Of a DNA stretch of 64,000 nt, positions 55,881-64,000 are shown one piece after another. Source of the stretch: Lewinellaceae bacterium. Its GTDB lineage: Bacteria > Bacteroidota > Bacteroidia > Chitinophagales > Saprospiraceae. Within the stretch, counting starts at the first letter, position 1. The number at the start of each line of letters is the position of its first letter. The DNA lies in assembly GCA_020636375.1 (NCBI GenBank), contig JACJXZ010000015.1, positions 263,679 to 327,678 of the forward strand, read 5' to 3'. The notes below the pieces were generated by a model that was given only the letters and a program-made list of their open reading frames with translations, was not told the DNA's origin and searched no databases. Both the position numbers and the translations under genes were made by a program.

Positions 55881-58800
55881 TTATGTGTTTCGCACCTCAG
55901 AAGGCGACGCCCCAAACTCCTTCCCAAAGCTGCGGCTGAAATGCGAAAAATCCTTATACCCTACCTGCACTGCAATATCCCCGATCGGCAGATTCGTTGT
56001 TTCCAGCAAAGCCTTCGCCTTCCGCAGGCGGACGGAGCGGATAAAGGTGGCGGTGGGCGTCCCCGTCAGCGCCTTGAGCTTGTTGTGCAGCTGGGTGCGG
56101 CCCAGGGCTACGGCGCGGCAGAGGCGGGTGGTGTCAAAATCCTCGTCGCCCAGGTTGGCCTCGATGACCGCTGTAAGCTCCCGGAGGAAAGCGGCTTCCT
56201 GCTGTTCCTGTTCGCTGGCCCAAGCTCCGTCGGCTGGCGCCTCGGACAGGCGCTCCCGCAGGCGCTTGCTGACTGCGGCCAGGTTCCGCAGGCGCACCAG
56301 CAGCTCTTCCTTGTCAAAGGGCTTGGTCAGGTAAGCGTCGGCGCCCTGCGACAGGCCCGCGACCTTGTCCTCCTGAGTGGCCTTGGCCGTCAGCAGGACG
56401 ATGGGGATGTGGCTGGTGGCCCGGCTGGATTTCAGGATGCGGCATACCTCAAAACCGTCCATCTCCGGCATCATGACATCAGATAGGATGACATCCGGCA
56501 CGATTTCCAGGGCTTTTTCCACGCCTTCTCTTCCGTTGCGGGCGGTTTGCAGGGCGTAGTCCTTATCCAGGCAGGAGATGATGTATTCAGTGACGTCGGC
56601 GTTGTCTTCGATGATGAGGAGCGTGGGTTTGTGTATAGGCGTATCCGTGCTTTCGTGCATTGGCGCGTGCGCGGATTCCTCCTTCAGGGGGCTGCCGGAA
56701 GAAATGGATTTGCTGTCCGCCGCCGGCTGTCCGCCGCCCTCCTGAAGGCGGAGAGCTGGCGCCTCCTTCCTGATCGGCAGCATTACTGTAAATGTTGTGC
56801 CTTTTCCCACTTCGCTTTCCACATCGATACGCCCCTCCAGCAACTGCACCAGTTCCTTTACCAGGGCCAGGCCGATGCCAGCCCCCCCATCCCCCCCCGG
56901 GGAGGGAGCATTGCCAGGTGCAGTCCTCTCTGGGGCACCCTTTTCCGGAACTTCCCCCCCTTCGCCGCCCGCCGCCCCGATAATTGTCGGGGTGCGAAAG
57001 AGGGATGGGGATTGAGGGGAGCTTTTCCGGAGGCTGGGGGAGGCTGGGGCTTGATAAAAACGGTCAAAGATATGCGGCAGATGCTCTTCGGCAATGCCCC
57101 TGCCGGTATCGCTTACCGCGAGTTCCAGGAAGGGCCTGCCGCTGTTCAGCGCCTTAGCGGCGGTTACCTTAACACTGCCGTATTCCGGCGTAAACTTGAT
57201 GGCATTGGACAATAAATTGACGAGGATGTGCTGCAGCTTGGTTTGGTCGTGATCCATCACCAGGCTTTCCTCTTGGGAGAAAAAGGCGAGGTTGATTTTT
57301 TTGTCATAGGCCAGGGAGTGGCAGGATTCGGTGAGGTATTGCAGGTAGGGGATGACGTCTCCCTGCACCCAGTTGACGGCCAGGCTGTTGCTTTCGAGCC
57401 GGGAGAGGTCGAGCAGTTGGTTGACCATGCTCAGGAGGCGGTCGCTGTTGCGCTCGATCAGCGTTTTTATTTTTTCCTGCCCCTCGATCTGGCCCGCCAT
57501 GCCTTTGATGACGGTGAGGGGCGTGCGGAATTCGTGGGTGATGTTGGTGTAAAAGCGGCTTTTGAACTGGTCCAGCTCTTTCAGCCGTTCGGCTCGTTCC
57601 TGTTCGACCTGCAGGCGGGCATGGAGCTGGTAGCGGCGGCGCTGGTAGAGAAACAAACCGGTAAGCAGGCTGAGAAAAACGATAGCAAAGATGGAATAGG
57701 CCCACCACGTTTTATACCAGGGCGGATGCAGGACGACGGTCAGGTCAATGCCTCGCTCGTCCAGCAGGCCATACATGGTATAGGCCTTTACCTGAAACTG
57801 GTAAGTTCCGGCCGGGATGTAGGAATAACTGGCTTCCGGGTTTTCCTCCGCGATTTTCCAGTTTGTTTCGAAAGGGTACAGGCGGTAATGGTATACTACC
57901 CGGGGAGAGCGGAAGTGGAAACCGGAAAACCGGAAACTGACCGGCATGTCCCGTTGGGGAATATCCAGGCGGCTCAATGCCCAGATAGGCTGGGGCAGAA
58001 GCGGGCTTTTGCCGGGTATCTGCCGTTCTTCCTTGATGTATAAGTCGACCAGGCACGTATTGGAAGAATCTAAAGAGGGGGAATAAGCTTTGGGGTCTAT
58101 TTCTGTCCAGCCCTCAGCAGGATTGGTGAAAAGTATATGGTGTCCAACCCAAGCAAGCCTCTCCGGGAAGTGTTTACAACCTGTATCATTGCGGAAGGAA
58201 AACCAGGTTTGACGATCCACATTTAAACAAGCAAAATTGCCATCATCAATGGAAGATACCCATAACAAGCCTTGCTTACCGAACACCATACTGGCTGCAT
58301 TATTGATGGGAAATTATTCTCGTTCAGGTTATAGAAATGCATTGGCTGTACGGGTTTGCCGGGGAAGAGGACGCCCAAACCATATTGGTCCAATGCGAAT
58401 ATGATCTTATCTTCTTTGGCGGCGATAAAACGCACCGTCATGGCAACCGTTTCGGGGATTTTGTAATTCTGTGAAGTATTTGCAACCGGGTCAATCGCCG
58501 TGATAAATGGTAGTTCGGCAATCGTCGCTCCCCACCCATATCTTCCCGTCGGGGCCTTCCGCCAGGGCATCAGGAGAATAGCCGCCTATCTTATATTGCG
58601 CCCCGGCGTCCGCTCTGTAGCGCGTCCACTGTCCGTTAGCCGGGTTAAACCGGCTGGTACCGTTCTGGAAATGCCCTGCCCAGATTTCTCCCCGGCTATC
58701 CATCATCATGACCTCCACCAAATTCGTTATCAGGCTATTGGTGTCCTGAGGGTTGTGCTGATAGGTTTGAATGTTTCCCGACCTGGGGTCAAAACAAAAT

Positions 58801-60287
58801 ATTCCATGGTGTTCTGAAAAAAAGTCCCCATATTTTTCATCCTCGCCTACTAGGTAGAATTCATATAACTGAAGGTTAGGGTATTCCGAATTGTCGCCTG
58901 AATTCGGTAGGTTAATTGCAATTTGTTGAGGCGATAAAACCGGGTTTCCCGGTATCTTGGTTATAATTAGTAGGATGGGGTAGAAAGAGGTATGCTGCCT
59001 GGTGCGGACTCCATAGATGTTTTTTGTCCACAAAGTACCGTCCTTAGCGTTGATGGCCATCGAAGAGGGGCCAAACCAATGGTCTTCTATACGATTGATA
59101 CTAAGTTCCCGGTATAGGCTGGCCTTTTGGAAGGCATCGAATATAAAAGTTCCCGATCGCAGATTATGGGGCTGGTCCCTGGGCGTGATCCTCATGGCCT
59201 TCCCGCCTGCTACCCAAATTGCGCCGTCGTCGCTTTCAAAAAGGTGCCAGGCATCTGTTGGGAGCGGCAGGTTTTCCACTGCCGACGTCCTGGGGTCGTA
59301 CCGGAGCAGGTGCGATACGGTATCCCTGAGGCCGACTGTGCCTACCCATAAGCCGCCGTTTTTGTCTTCCAGGAGGGAAAAAGCGCCGGTCATCGCCCGT
59401 TCAGCGGCCCCCGGGGCATGTGGCTTGTTGGGGTGGTAGTGCATGCGTTCGAACGTGCCGTTCTTGCGGTCCATTTTCTGCAGGCCGGTCGTCGTGGTTA
59501 CCCAGAAATTGCCTCGGCTGTCTTCCAGCAGGCCCTGCACGGCATTGGTCCACAAGCTGGTGGAGTCTTTCGGGGCAAAAGTATAGCGGATAAAGGAATC
59601 GGTGCCGGGGTCATATCGGTTCAACCCGCCCTGGTAGGGGCCCCAGGGGACGGCGCCGGTGGCGACCCAAAGCGTCCCCTGCTTATCCAGATAGATGTTT
59701 TTCACGGTCGGGTAGCTCAGGCTTCCGGGGTCGGCAGGGTCGGGGTGGTAACGTTTAAATTGTCCGGTTTTCCGGTCGAAGCGGTTGGCACCCTTTAGTT
59801 CTGTGCCGAACCAGAGGTTGCCGTCGGCATCCTCGGCGGCGCACATCACCCGGTCCTGGCTGATGGAGTAGGGGTCTTCCGGGTCGTGCCGGTACCGCCT
59901 GAATTGCTCGGTTTGCGGGTCAAAGCAAAACAAGCCGCCGCCATAGGTGCAAACCCAGAGTTTGTCAAAGCGGTCCCAGTACAGGTTTTCGACGTAAGAA
60001 AAGGACAGGCTGCCGGAGTTGTCCAGCGTATCGCCCTCCGGCTCCTGATACGTGATGAAATCATGCCCGTCATAGCGGTGAAGTCCTTTATGCGAGCCAA
60101 ACCACAAAAAACCGTTGGGCCCCTGCACGATGCTGGTGACATTATTGCCGGGCTGCCCGCCGGGCAGGCGGAATTCTTCGATCCGGTAGTTCGGCGTTTC
60201 GGCAACGAGGGATGTGGCGCCGGTTAATTGTTGAGCAAAAACAGCCGCCGGCGCCAGAAAGGCCAGCAAAAGGACTTTCAGGGGCAT
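55881..60287 (-). pseudogene. Hybrid two-component system regulator (HTCS), copy 2, two frameshifts
   Basis: Paralog of the adjacent HTCS gene, start ATG 60287 (MPLKVLLLAFLAPAAVFAQ). Propeller, Y_Y_Y, membrane, kinase, receiver and AraC domains are all recognisable, but the frame shifts twice in the propeller. Near 58,530 a run of four G should be five (IWVG then GATIAELPFI), and near 58,310 a run of three C should be four (NENNFP then INNAASMVFGKQG). Both are homopolymer indels and the flanking frames are clean, so sequencing error is a real alternative to gene decay. A further oddity is about 55 extra residues in the ATP-lid between DRFYQ and GAGIGLALV (56,880-57,055), absent from copy 1. 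The linker before the receiver is again TPMHESTDTPIHKP. Confidence 0.85.
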
Positions 60288-60354
60288 CGGGTTTTTCTTT
60301 CAAGATACAAAATTTATTGGCAAAGAAATAGCATGGTTGACTGTGGGCTTTTTA

Positions 60355-60421
60355 TAGCCACTAAGACTCAAAAGCACTAAGACTCACCAAGGCTTCTTCG
60401 TGTCTTCGAGTCTTTGTGGCA
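60355..60421. repeat. Palindromic copy of the GCCACTAAGACTC repeat
   Basis: TAGCCACTAAGACTCAAAAG and, inverted, CTTCGAGTCTTTGTGGCAAA bracket CACTAAGACTCACC. The family resemblance is to the inner arms of the class B element. No target duplication identified. It sits upstream of the HTCS copy 2 start and downstream of the opposing gene's stop. Confidence 0.7.
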
Positions 60422-60465
60422 AAGTAAACGCCCTTTGGGGCTATGCTGAACAAAATAATTTGAAA

Positions 60466-61557
60466 TCATTCCCATTCCAAAAAGTAGAGTTTCTTTTTCT
60501 TGTAGTTGATGATGGTCCGCCGGGTGGCCAGGAACTCGGCGCCCAGCACGCCATCCAGGCGCGATTGCAACAGCCGGTTCAGGTTGTCCATATTCATGAG
60601 CACGGTGGGCATGCCCGAGCAGGAGAGGTTCTGGATGTTCAGCTGGTATAACCTGCCCGCCGGCAACTCTGTTGACGCCCTGCCGCCTGCGTCGTGAATG
60701 GCCGCATGCTGCATGGCCTCAAAATTACTGAGCACTTCGCGGCCCGCTTTGCGGTTCAGCAAATTGTACTCTGCGCCGGAATCCAGGCCGAAAGCGACGC
60801 CATGCCCGTTGATGTCTCCATCCAGCACCGCCATGTGCCGGGCCAGCGAGAAGGGAAGGCTGTCCACCGGAGGGGCTATCGCAGCCAGGTTGTCGAGCCG
60901 CTCGCCTGTTTCATTCGTGCGCGTCAGCACAATCTGCCTCTGCTGGAAATCGATCAGCAGTTCGTAATCTTTGACTATTTCATAGCCGATCAGGCCCAGT
61001 ATTGGAAAGTTTTTCTGCTCCTCGAGATGGCTCAGGTCCACGACGTCAGCTTTGACTTTTTTAAAGCTCATGCCTTGCCAGGCCAGGTTGATTAACCGGC
61101 AGGAATGCCCTTCGGCTACATTTCCCAGCATGCCTGCTTTGGTTGATCTGGCATCGCGCCACCCTTTGCCGAAATGCCTTTCGTTGATGACCAGTTTTTC
61201 GGCGCCGGTGTCTAAAATGAAATTGCCCTTTTGCCCGTCTATTTCTGCCTGCACGATAATCAGCCGCCCGGCCAGGCGAAAGGGGGCGCGGATGGTGAAC
61301 GGAGAAGAGGAGGGAGGTTCGGCCAGGACAGGCGGCGTTGTCCGGCCTTCATCTGAACATGCTCTGGTGGCAGGATACAATGCCGGTGTTGAGGTGTTGT
61401 GGTGTTGCGGCATTATGGCCATAACGCCGAAATGCCGGCCTGCGGAATGCTGGGGATTGCTCAGCGGGCTTGGAGTAAGCGACAGGCTGCCGGCCGGCAG
61501 GGCCAGGCAGGGGAGGCAAAGCAACAGGGCCGCAATTGTTCTCGACAGGTTTTTCAT
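60466..61557 (-). CDS. Secreted retropepsin-like aspartyl protease-domain protein
   Basis: 363 residues from ATG 61557 (MKNLSRTIAALLLCLPCLALPAG, signal peptide). Two aspartic protease-type half-domains are visible: FILDTGAEKLVIN (D-T-G) near residue 115 and FGLDSGAEYNLLN (D-S-G) near residue 245. Each is followed by the hydrophobic-G signature (ILGLIGYEIV and GVLGAEFLA), as in clan AA retropepsin-like proteins. It could be a single-chain protease or a binding protein. The stretch PQHHNTSTPALYPATRAC between signal and domain is encoded by GGTGTTGAGGTGTTG-like simple DNA. The upstream frame to 61716 is not coding. Confidence 0.85.
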   Translation of the reverse strand: MKNLSRTIAALLLCLPCLALPAGSLSLTPSPLSNPQHSAGRHFGVMAIMPQHHNTSTPALYPATRACSDEGRTTPPVLAEPPSSSPFTIRAPFRLAGRLIIVQAEIDGQKGNFILDTGAEKLVINERHFGKGWRDARSTKAGMLGNVAEGHSCRLINLAWQGMSFKKVKADVVDLSHLEEQKNFPILGLIGYEIVKDYELLIDFQQRQIVLTRTNETGERLDNLAAIAPPVDSLPFSLARHMAVLDGDINGHGVAFGLDSGAEYNLLNRKAGREVLSNFEAMQHAAIHDAGGRASTELPAGRLYQLNIQNLSCSGMPTVLMNMDNLNRLLQSRLDGVLGAEFLATRRTIINYKKKKLYFLEWE

Positions 61558-61768
61558 GATCGTGGTTTTTATCAGGTGTTCTGGTGAATAGCATGAAAAA
61601 ATGATCGAGGTCAATATCGGCGCAGAACAGGGCCAGAGGTTAGCCGGATTCTTCAGGACATTGGAATAATTGGCGGGAAAAAAGCAGGCCGGGTTGGGAT
61701 ATTTGTTCGGCATCAAGGCAGTGAAATGCCTATACAGGGTTGATAATTAGTCGTTTACTTGTTCGGCG
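61558..61768. other. Intergenic, no feature recognised before the class A element
   Basis: About 210 bp upstream of the retropepsin-like gene. AT-rich near 61,580-61,670; no clear promoter, hairpin or coding signal was identified. Its right border is the left 8-bp duplication (61761-61768) of the class A element. Confidence 0.35.
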
Positions 61769-61870
61769 GGCTACCCGTCTAAGGTTGGACAGCAGAAAGG
61801 GGAAAGCCGAGCGGAGTCGAGGCCAAGCGTGTGCAGGAGGCATGGAGTGTCCAACCTCAGACGGGTAGCC
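61769..61870. mobile_element. Class A MITE-like element, copy 2 (102 bp)
   Basis: Ends GGCTACCCGTCTAAGG and CAGACGGGTAGCC, flanked by perfect 8-bp duplications GTTCGGCG (61761-61768 and 61871-61878). Identical in length to copy 1 and its reverse complement with about seven substitutions. Non-coding. Confidence 0.95.
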
Positions 61871-61888
61871 GTTCGGCGGGGTGTCTGT

Positions 61889-62051
61889 CCATACTACTGT
61901 GCATGGTGCTTTTTTTTGCCACAAAGACACGAAAGCACTAAGACGGCACTAAGCCGATGCCCGATAGCTATCGGCATCGGCTTTGTGGGTCTTTGTGGCT
62001 TGGTGTCTTTGTGGCTACAGGCGTTTGGGGATCTCATGTACAGTAGTATGG
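61889..62051. mobile_element. Palindromic element related to class B (163 bp)
   Basis: Terminal repeats CCATACTACTGTGCATG (61889-61905) and CATGTACAGTAGTATGG (62035-62051), one mismatch in 17. Inner arms GCCACAAAGACACGAAAGCAC and TTGGTGTCTTTGTGGC, and a core AAGCCGATGCC..GATAGCTATC..GGCATCGGCTT containing the same CGATAGCTATCGG as the class B element. No target duplication was found, so mobility is inferred from resemblance. It begins 11 bp after the right duplication of class A copy 2. Confidence 0.7.
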
Positions 62052-62165
62052 TATCCGTCTAAGGCTGGACAAGTGGCTGTTGCCGGTTGTTATACTTAAC
62101 GGCAATAGGTTTTCCCGCCATGCGGGAAAACCTATTGCAGCGGAGTATAGTTGCCAGTTGGGGCG
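62050..62165. repeat. Solo class A terminus followed by a large hairpin
   Basis: GGTATCCGTCTAAGGCTGG (from 62050) is a class A-type end without a matching partner. At 62102-62138 lies a perfect hairpin GCAATAGGTTTTCCCGC / GCGGGAAAACCTATTGC with loop CAT. Weak outer symmetry (TATACTT / AGTATA) extends it to about 62,075-62,165. No coding content. Confidence 0.7.
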
Positions 62166-62291
62166 CCCAATTGTACTGGTGGCCATAAAGCCAAACCGGC
62201 AACAAACAACTTTTCGAATGCCGCATGGCCATTGCCTGGCACGGCTTGTTTTCCTGCCCCGATACCCCTAACTTTGAGTAAACTTGAAAAT

Positions 62292-63083
62292 ATGCCCTCA
62301 CCTTTCCCCGGCATGGACCCTTATCTGGAAGGCCACCTTTGGCCGGACGTGCACAACGGCCTGGCATTCGTCATCAAAGAACAGTTGGTTCCTCTGGTAA
62401 GCCCCGGGTACGTGGTGCGCACGGATACCTACATCGTAAAAGACACCTCCCCGGAGGAAGATACGGGCATTATGTATCCCGACGTAGACATACTGCGCCG
62501 GAAAAATAAGTGGCAGGAACCGGAAAAATCCTATCATGCTCTGTCCACTTTGCCGCCTACTCCGCCTACTGTCAGCATTCCCTCGGTTCATTTTATCGAA
62601 GTCCGCATCCCCGTCATCGAAATACGCGACCAGAAACACAACCGGCTCGTCACCGCAATCGAAATCCTTTCGCCGGTCAACAAACGAAAGCCCGGGCTGG
62701 CACCTTACCGGAAAAAACGGCTGCGGCTCTATGAATCGGGCGTACATTTGCTGGAAATAGACCTCATCCGAAGAGGAGAGCGCCCGTTCGCTTATCCCAA
62801 TGCCCCGAAAGCGCATTATTGGGCCACCCTCGTCCGGGCAGGTTCGGACAGGACGGACGTCTGGGCGTTTAACGTTCAAGACCCCTTGCCTGCTGTGCCG
62901 GTGCCGCTGCAACATCCCGACCAGGACCGCGTGCTTCATTTAGGCCGGTCTATGCAACTGCTTTATGAACGAAGCCGGTATGACCTGTCTATCGACTATC
63001 GGGAAGTCCCGCCCCGGCCGCCTTTCAAAGATGAAGAACTGGCATGGATGCGGGAACTCATTCAAAAAAAAAATAGGGATTAA
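62292..63083 (+). CDS. DUF4058 family protein, copy 1
   Basis: 263 residues from ATG 62292 (MPSPFPGMDPYLEGHLWPDVHNGL), the standard DUF4058 start. Conserved blocks: SPGYVVRTDTYIVKDTSPEEDTGIMYPDVDIL, VRIPVIEIRDQKHNRLVTAIEILSPVNKRKPGLAPYRKKR, HLLEIDLIRRGERPF, and a C-terminal YDLSIDYREVPPRPPFKDEELAWMRELI. The acidic and lysine residues in IEILSPVNK and LEIDLIR are candidates for an active site, but the family has no established function. It is separated from copy 2 by only 13 bp, so the two form a tandem operon. Confidence 0.93.
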   Translation: MPSPFPGMDPYLEGHLWPDVHNGLAFVIKEQLVPLVSPGYVVRTDTYIVKDTSPEEDTGIMYPDVDILRRKNKWQEPEKSYHALSTLPPTPPTVSIPSVHFIEVRIPVIEIRDQKHNRLVTAIEILSPVNKRKPGLAPYRKKRLRLYESGVHLLEIDLIRRGERPFAYPNAPKAHYWATLVRAGSDRTDVWAFNVQDPLPAVPVPLQHPDQDRVLHLGRSMQLLYERSRYDLSIDYREVPPRPPFKDEELAWMRELIQKKNRD

Positions 63084-63096
63084 AGAAAGCGAATCA

Positions 63097-63867
63097 ATGA
63101 AATCACCTTTCCCCGGCATGGATCCTTACCTCGAAGATTACCTCTGGCCGGATGTGCACCAGCGGCTGGCGGCAGTGATCTGCGAACTGCTGGGGCCGCA
63201 GATCAGCCCGGCCTATGTCGCCCGGATGAATCTTTATACGGTGAATGACACTTCGCCGGAAGAGGATGTGGGCATCATGTATCCGGACGTGGAAGTACTG
63301 AGGAGAAAGGCGGAGGAGCCCGCAGATGAATATGCAGCCGGCACGCCGCCGACAACACCCGTTACGATCAGCATTCCCGCCACGCGCACTGTAGAAGTCC
63401 GCATTCCGGTCGTGGAAATACGCGACAGGAAAAAGAACCAACTTATCACTGCTATAGAAATCCTATCCCCGGTCAACAAGCGAAAGCCGGGGCTGCGGCC
63501 CTATATCGAGAAGCGGGAACGCCTGCATGCCTCCGGCGTCCACCTCCTGGAGATCGACCTGATCCGGCGGGGGCAGCGGCCTTTTATCCATCCGTACCTG
63601 CCCAAATCCCATTACCTCATTACGCTCACCCGCGCAGGCACAGGCAATACGGACGCCTGGGCCTTCAATGTGAAGGATCCGTTGCCGGTCGTGCCGGTGC
63701 CTCTGAAAGCTCCGGACGAGGATGCGGTGCTGGATTTGGGCAAAGCCCTGGGTTTGGCCTATAGCCGTGGCTTGTATCACTTGTCGGTCAATTACCGGGA
63801 AGAACCGCCGCCGCCCGACTTTGACGAAGAGGCCCGGGCATGGATGCAGGATTTATTGAAGGGGTAG
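63097..63867 (+). CDS. DUF4058 family protein, copy 2
   Basis: 256 residues from ATG 63097 (MKSPFPGMDPYLEDYLWPDVHQRL). Closely related to copy 1 throughout, with the same blocks (NDTSPEEDVGIMYPDVEVL, VRIPVVEIRDRKKNQLITAIEILSPVNKRKPGL, HLLEIDLIRRGQRPF, YHLSVNYREEPPPPDFDEEARAWMQDLL). The linker between the first blocks differs (EEPADEYAAGTPPTTP). Function unknown. The duplication could have produced a heterodimer or two substrate variants. Confidence 0.93.
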   Translation: MKSPFPGMDPYLEDYLWPDVHQRLAAVICELLGPQISPAYVARMNLYTVNDTSPEEDVGIMYPDVEVLRRKAEEPADEYAAGTPPTTPVTISIPATRTVEVRIPVVEIRDRKKNQLITAIEILSPVNKRKPGLRPYIEKRERLHASGVHLLEIDLIRRGQRPFIHPYLPKSHYLITLTRAGTGNTDAWAFNVKDPLPVVPVPLKAPDEDAVLDLGKALGLAYSRGLYHLSVNYREEPPPPDFDEEARAWMQDLLKG

Positions 63868-64000
63868 GAGTATGTTGAAGGCTAAGGGTGTGATGTGACG
63901 GATGTCGTGAGAAAAGCAATACTCCAGCCATCGCTCCAGGCCGGGCAGGTTGTCTGTTGTTGGTTGCTTGTTGTCAGCCCGGGAACCCGGGGACTTCTGG
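63868..64000. other. Right-edge intergenic sequence
   Basis: No gene is visible in the last 133 bp. TTGTTGGTTGCTTGTTG near 63,955 and CCCGGGAACCCGGGG near 63,980 resemble the left arms of the TTGTTGGTTG palindromes, so another copy may continue beyond the window. Confidence 0.35.

Noticed and set aside
61889..62051. Target duplication for the class B-related element
   Set aside because: I compared several possible boundaries and found no matching flanks, so insertion is not claimed from duplication here.

Overview
The window is chromosomal DNA from a member of the Bacteroidota, most likely a Saprospiria/Saprospiraceae-type bacterium. Supporting features are secreted proteins with type IX secretion (T9SS) sorting tails of type A (28.3-29.9, 44.8-46.5 and 12.7 kb) and type B (39.6-44.5 kb), two giant hybrid two-component (HTCS) regulators, lipoproteins whose mature N-termini read C-x-x-D-E, Bacteroidota-type -7 promoter boxes (TAnnTTTG), and GC-rich genes separated by AT-richer, repeat-laden intergenic DNA. 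The species assignment is inference. No rRNA, tRNA, phage module, transposase gene or CRISPR array was seen.

Layout. 1-8,444 (minus): the N-terminal 2,814 codons of one giant secreted beta-helix protein that runs off the left edge. 8.8-14.7 kb: a TonB-C-terminal protein, a TPR histidine kinase with LytTR regulator, and a broken stretch where a kinase/receiver fragment abuts a decapitated T9SS protein. 15.0-18.7 kb (plus): LOG-family phosphoribohydrolase, S-adenosylhomocysteine hydrolase (ahcY) and an NtrY-like kinase. 18.8-23.6 kb (minus): a secreted protein, two acetyltransferases, a PurD-like ATP-grasp enzyme, a PPOX-type flavoprotein and a 10-bp tandem array. 24.3-32.9 kb: surface GH16 glucanase, a frameshifted C_GCAxxG_C_C gene, class C beta-lactamase-like hydrolase, ankyrin lipoprotein, T9SS leucine-rich-repeat protein, aldo/keto reductase, and a CGNR regulator carrying a low-complexity expansion. 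33.5-37.9 kb: DinB protein, small membrane proteins, MddA/NnrU-like methyltransferase, DUF1801 and an AlkZ-like winged-helix protein. 37.9-44.5 kb: gene fragments, a gene split by a small mobile element, and a frameshifted type-B T9SS adhesin. 44.8-51.4 kb: beta-helix protein, FAD oxidoreductase operon, QKDE lipoprotein, AraC regulator and a VapBC module. 51.5-60.3 kb: two paralogous HTCS regulators, the second frameshifted. 60.5-63.9 kb: retropepsin-like protein and a tandem DUF4058 pair.

The most striking content lies between genes. At least three classes of small non-autonomous palindromic elements can be recognised by terminal inverted repeats plus target duplications. Class A has three copies (34,126-34,227; 49,173-49,295; 61,769-61,870), each with a perfect 8-bp target duplication. 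A class B copy (39,160-39,324) splits a secreted-protein gene between codons 25 and 26; removing it with one 8-bp duplication restores the frame exactly. A class C copy (44,600-44,757) carries a 36-40 bp hairpin nested in one arm. Related simple-sequence DNA also appears inside coding linkers, including the CGNR regulator and both HTCS genes. Several frameshifts lie in short homopolymers, so sequencing error must be excluded before those genes are called dead.
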